Positions 63,996 through 64,000 of a stretch of DNA of 64,000 bases are shown here, in pieces. Every line of letters begins with the position of its first letter. Position 1 is the stretch's first letter. Below the pieces are notes generated by a model. It was given only the letters and a program-made list of their open reading frames with translations. It did not search any database and had not been told where the DNA came from. The position numbers and the translations under genes were made by a program. Source of the stretch: Flavobacterium sp. J372 (GTDB lineage: Bacteria > Bacteroidota > Bacteroidia > Flavobacteriales > Flavobacteriaceae); contig NZ_JAJOMZ010000004.1 in the NCBI RefSeq assembly GCF_024699965.1, positions 186,001-250,000 on the forward strand, read 5' to 3'.

Positions 63996-64000
63996 CAGCA

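Noticed and set aside
1..64000. tRNA, rRNA, prophage, integron, insertion sequences or defence systems
   Set aside because: No such genes or signatures were seen on either strand; the TetR, RND and HigA-type genes are ordinary chromosomal functions.

Overview
The window comes from a member of the Bacteroidota, most likely a Flavobacterium-like Flavobacteriaceae. Supporting signs are a SusC/SusD/SusE starch-uptake locus, several cargo proteins with the C-terminal sorting domain of the type IX secretion system (T9SS), a mevalonate route with a GGGP-type UbiA prenyltransferase, AUG starts without Shine-Dalgarno sequences, and promoters of the flavobacterial type (TTG, 17-20 bases, TAnnTTTG). I see no tRNA, rRNA, CRISPR array, prophage, transposase or integrase.

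Layout. 1-2303: isoprenoid genes (UbiA-family prenyltransferase, mevalonate kinase, diphosphomevalonate decarboxylase). 2447-3789: a metallo-beta-lactamase-fold hydrolase and a small lipoprotein. 3868-21958: a maltodextrin utilisation locus. A LacI-type regulator sits between two divergent arms. The left arm is susC-susD-susE plus a T9SS-secreted alpha-amylase. The right arm is an MFS sugar transporter, beta-phosphoglucomutase, a GH65 maltose phosphorylase, a SusA-like GH13 enzyme and a GH13 lipoprotein. Together they bind and cut starch at the surface, import oligosaccharides, trim them in the periplasm, move maltose inward and split it by phosphorolysis. 21988-24421: housekeeping enzymes and TspO. 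24492-27324: rplM-rpsI-rpsB-tsf. 27398-36905: a delta-60 repeat T9SS protein, queuosine precursor transporter, tag, ahcY, a phosphopantetheinyl transferase, pnuC, a DUF4301 protein and arfB. 36987-39373: a TPP riboswitch in front of a TonB-dependent receptor. 39422-46206: a Rieske-like lipoprotein, greA, HIT, a histidine kinase, an orphan HigA-type antitoxin, an AT-rich island with palindromes, a flavin reductase, DUF3127, a T9SS protein and a 25-codon ORF. 46276-51907: odhB-odhA and a polyprenyl synthetase. 51967-59100: two TetR regulators and a TolC-HlyD-RND efflux operon. 59177-62974: a TonB-dependent siderophore-type receptor with a PepSY membrane protein. 63004-64000: a T9SS protein and, at the very edge, a promoter with a LacI-type operator.

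The most striking overall feature is 16 single-base frameshifts in 13 genes, including rplM, ahcY, odhB and mevalonate kinase. In each case the other frame restores an intact, family-typical protein. Nearly all lie in short homopolymers, and four of the six extra G/C bases lie on GGWCC. I read these as errors in a long-read assembly, not as gene decay, and annotate each gene across its full span. No wholly new system is evident. The best leads are regulatory: a LacI operator shared between the maltodextrin locus and the window edge, a TetR operator shared by two promoters, a terminator-like hairpin in the greA leader, and hairpins that cover start codons.
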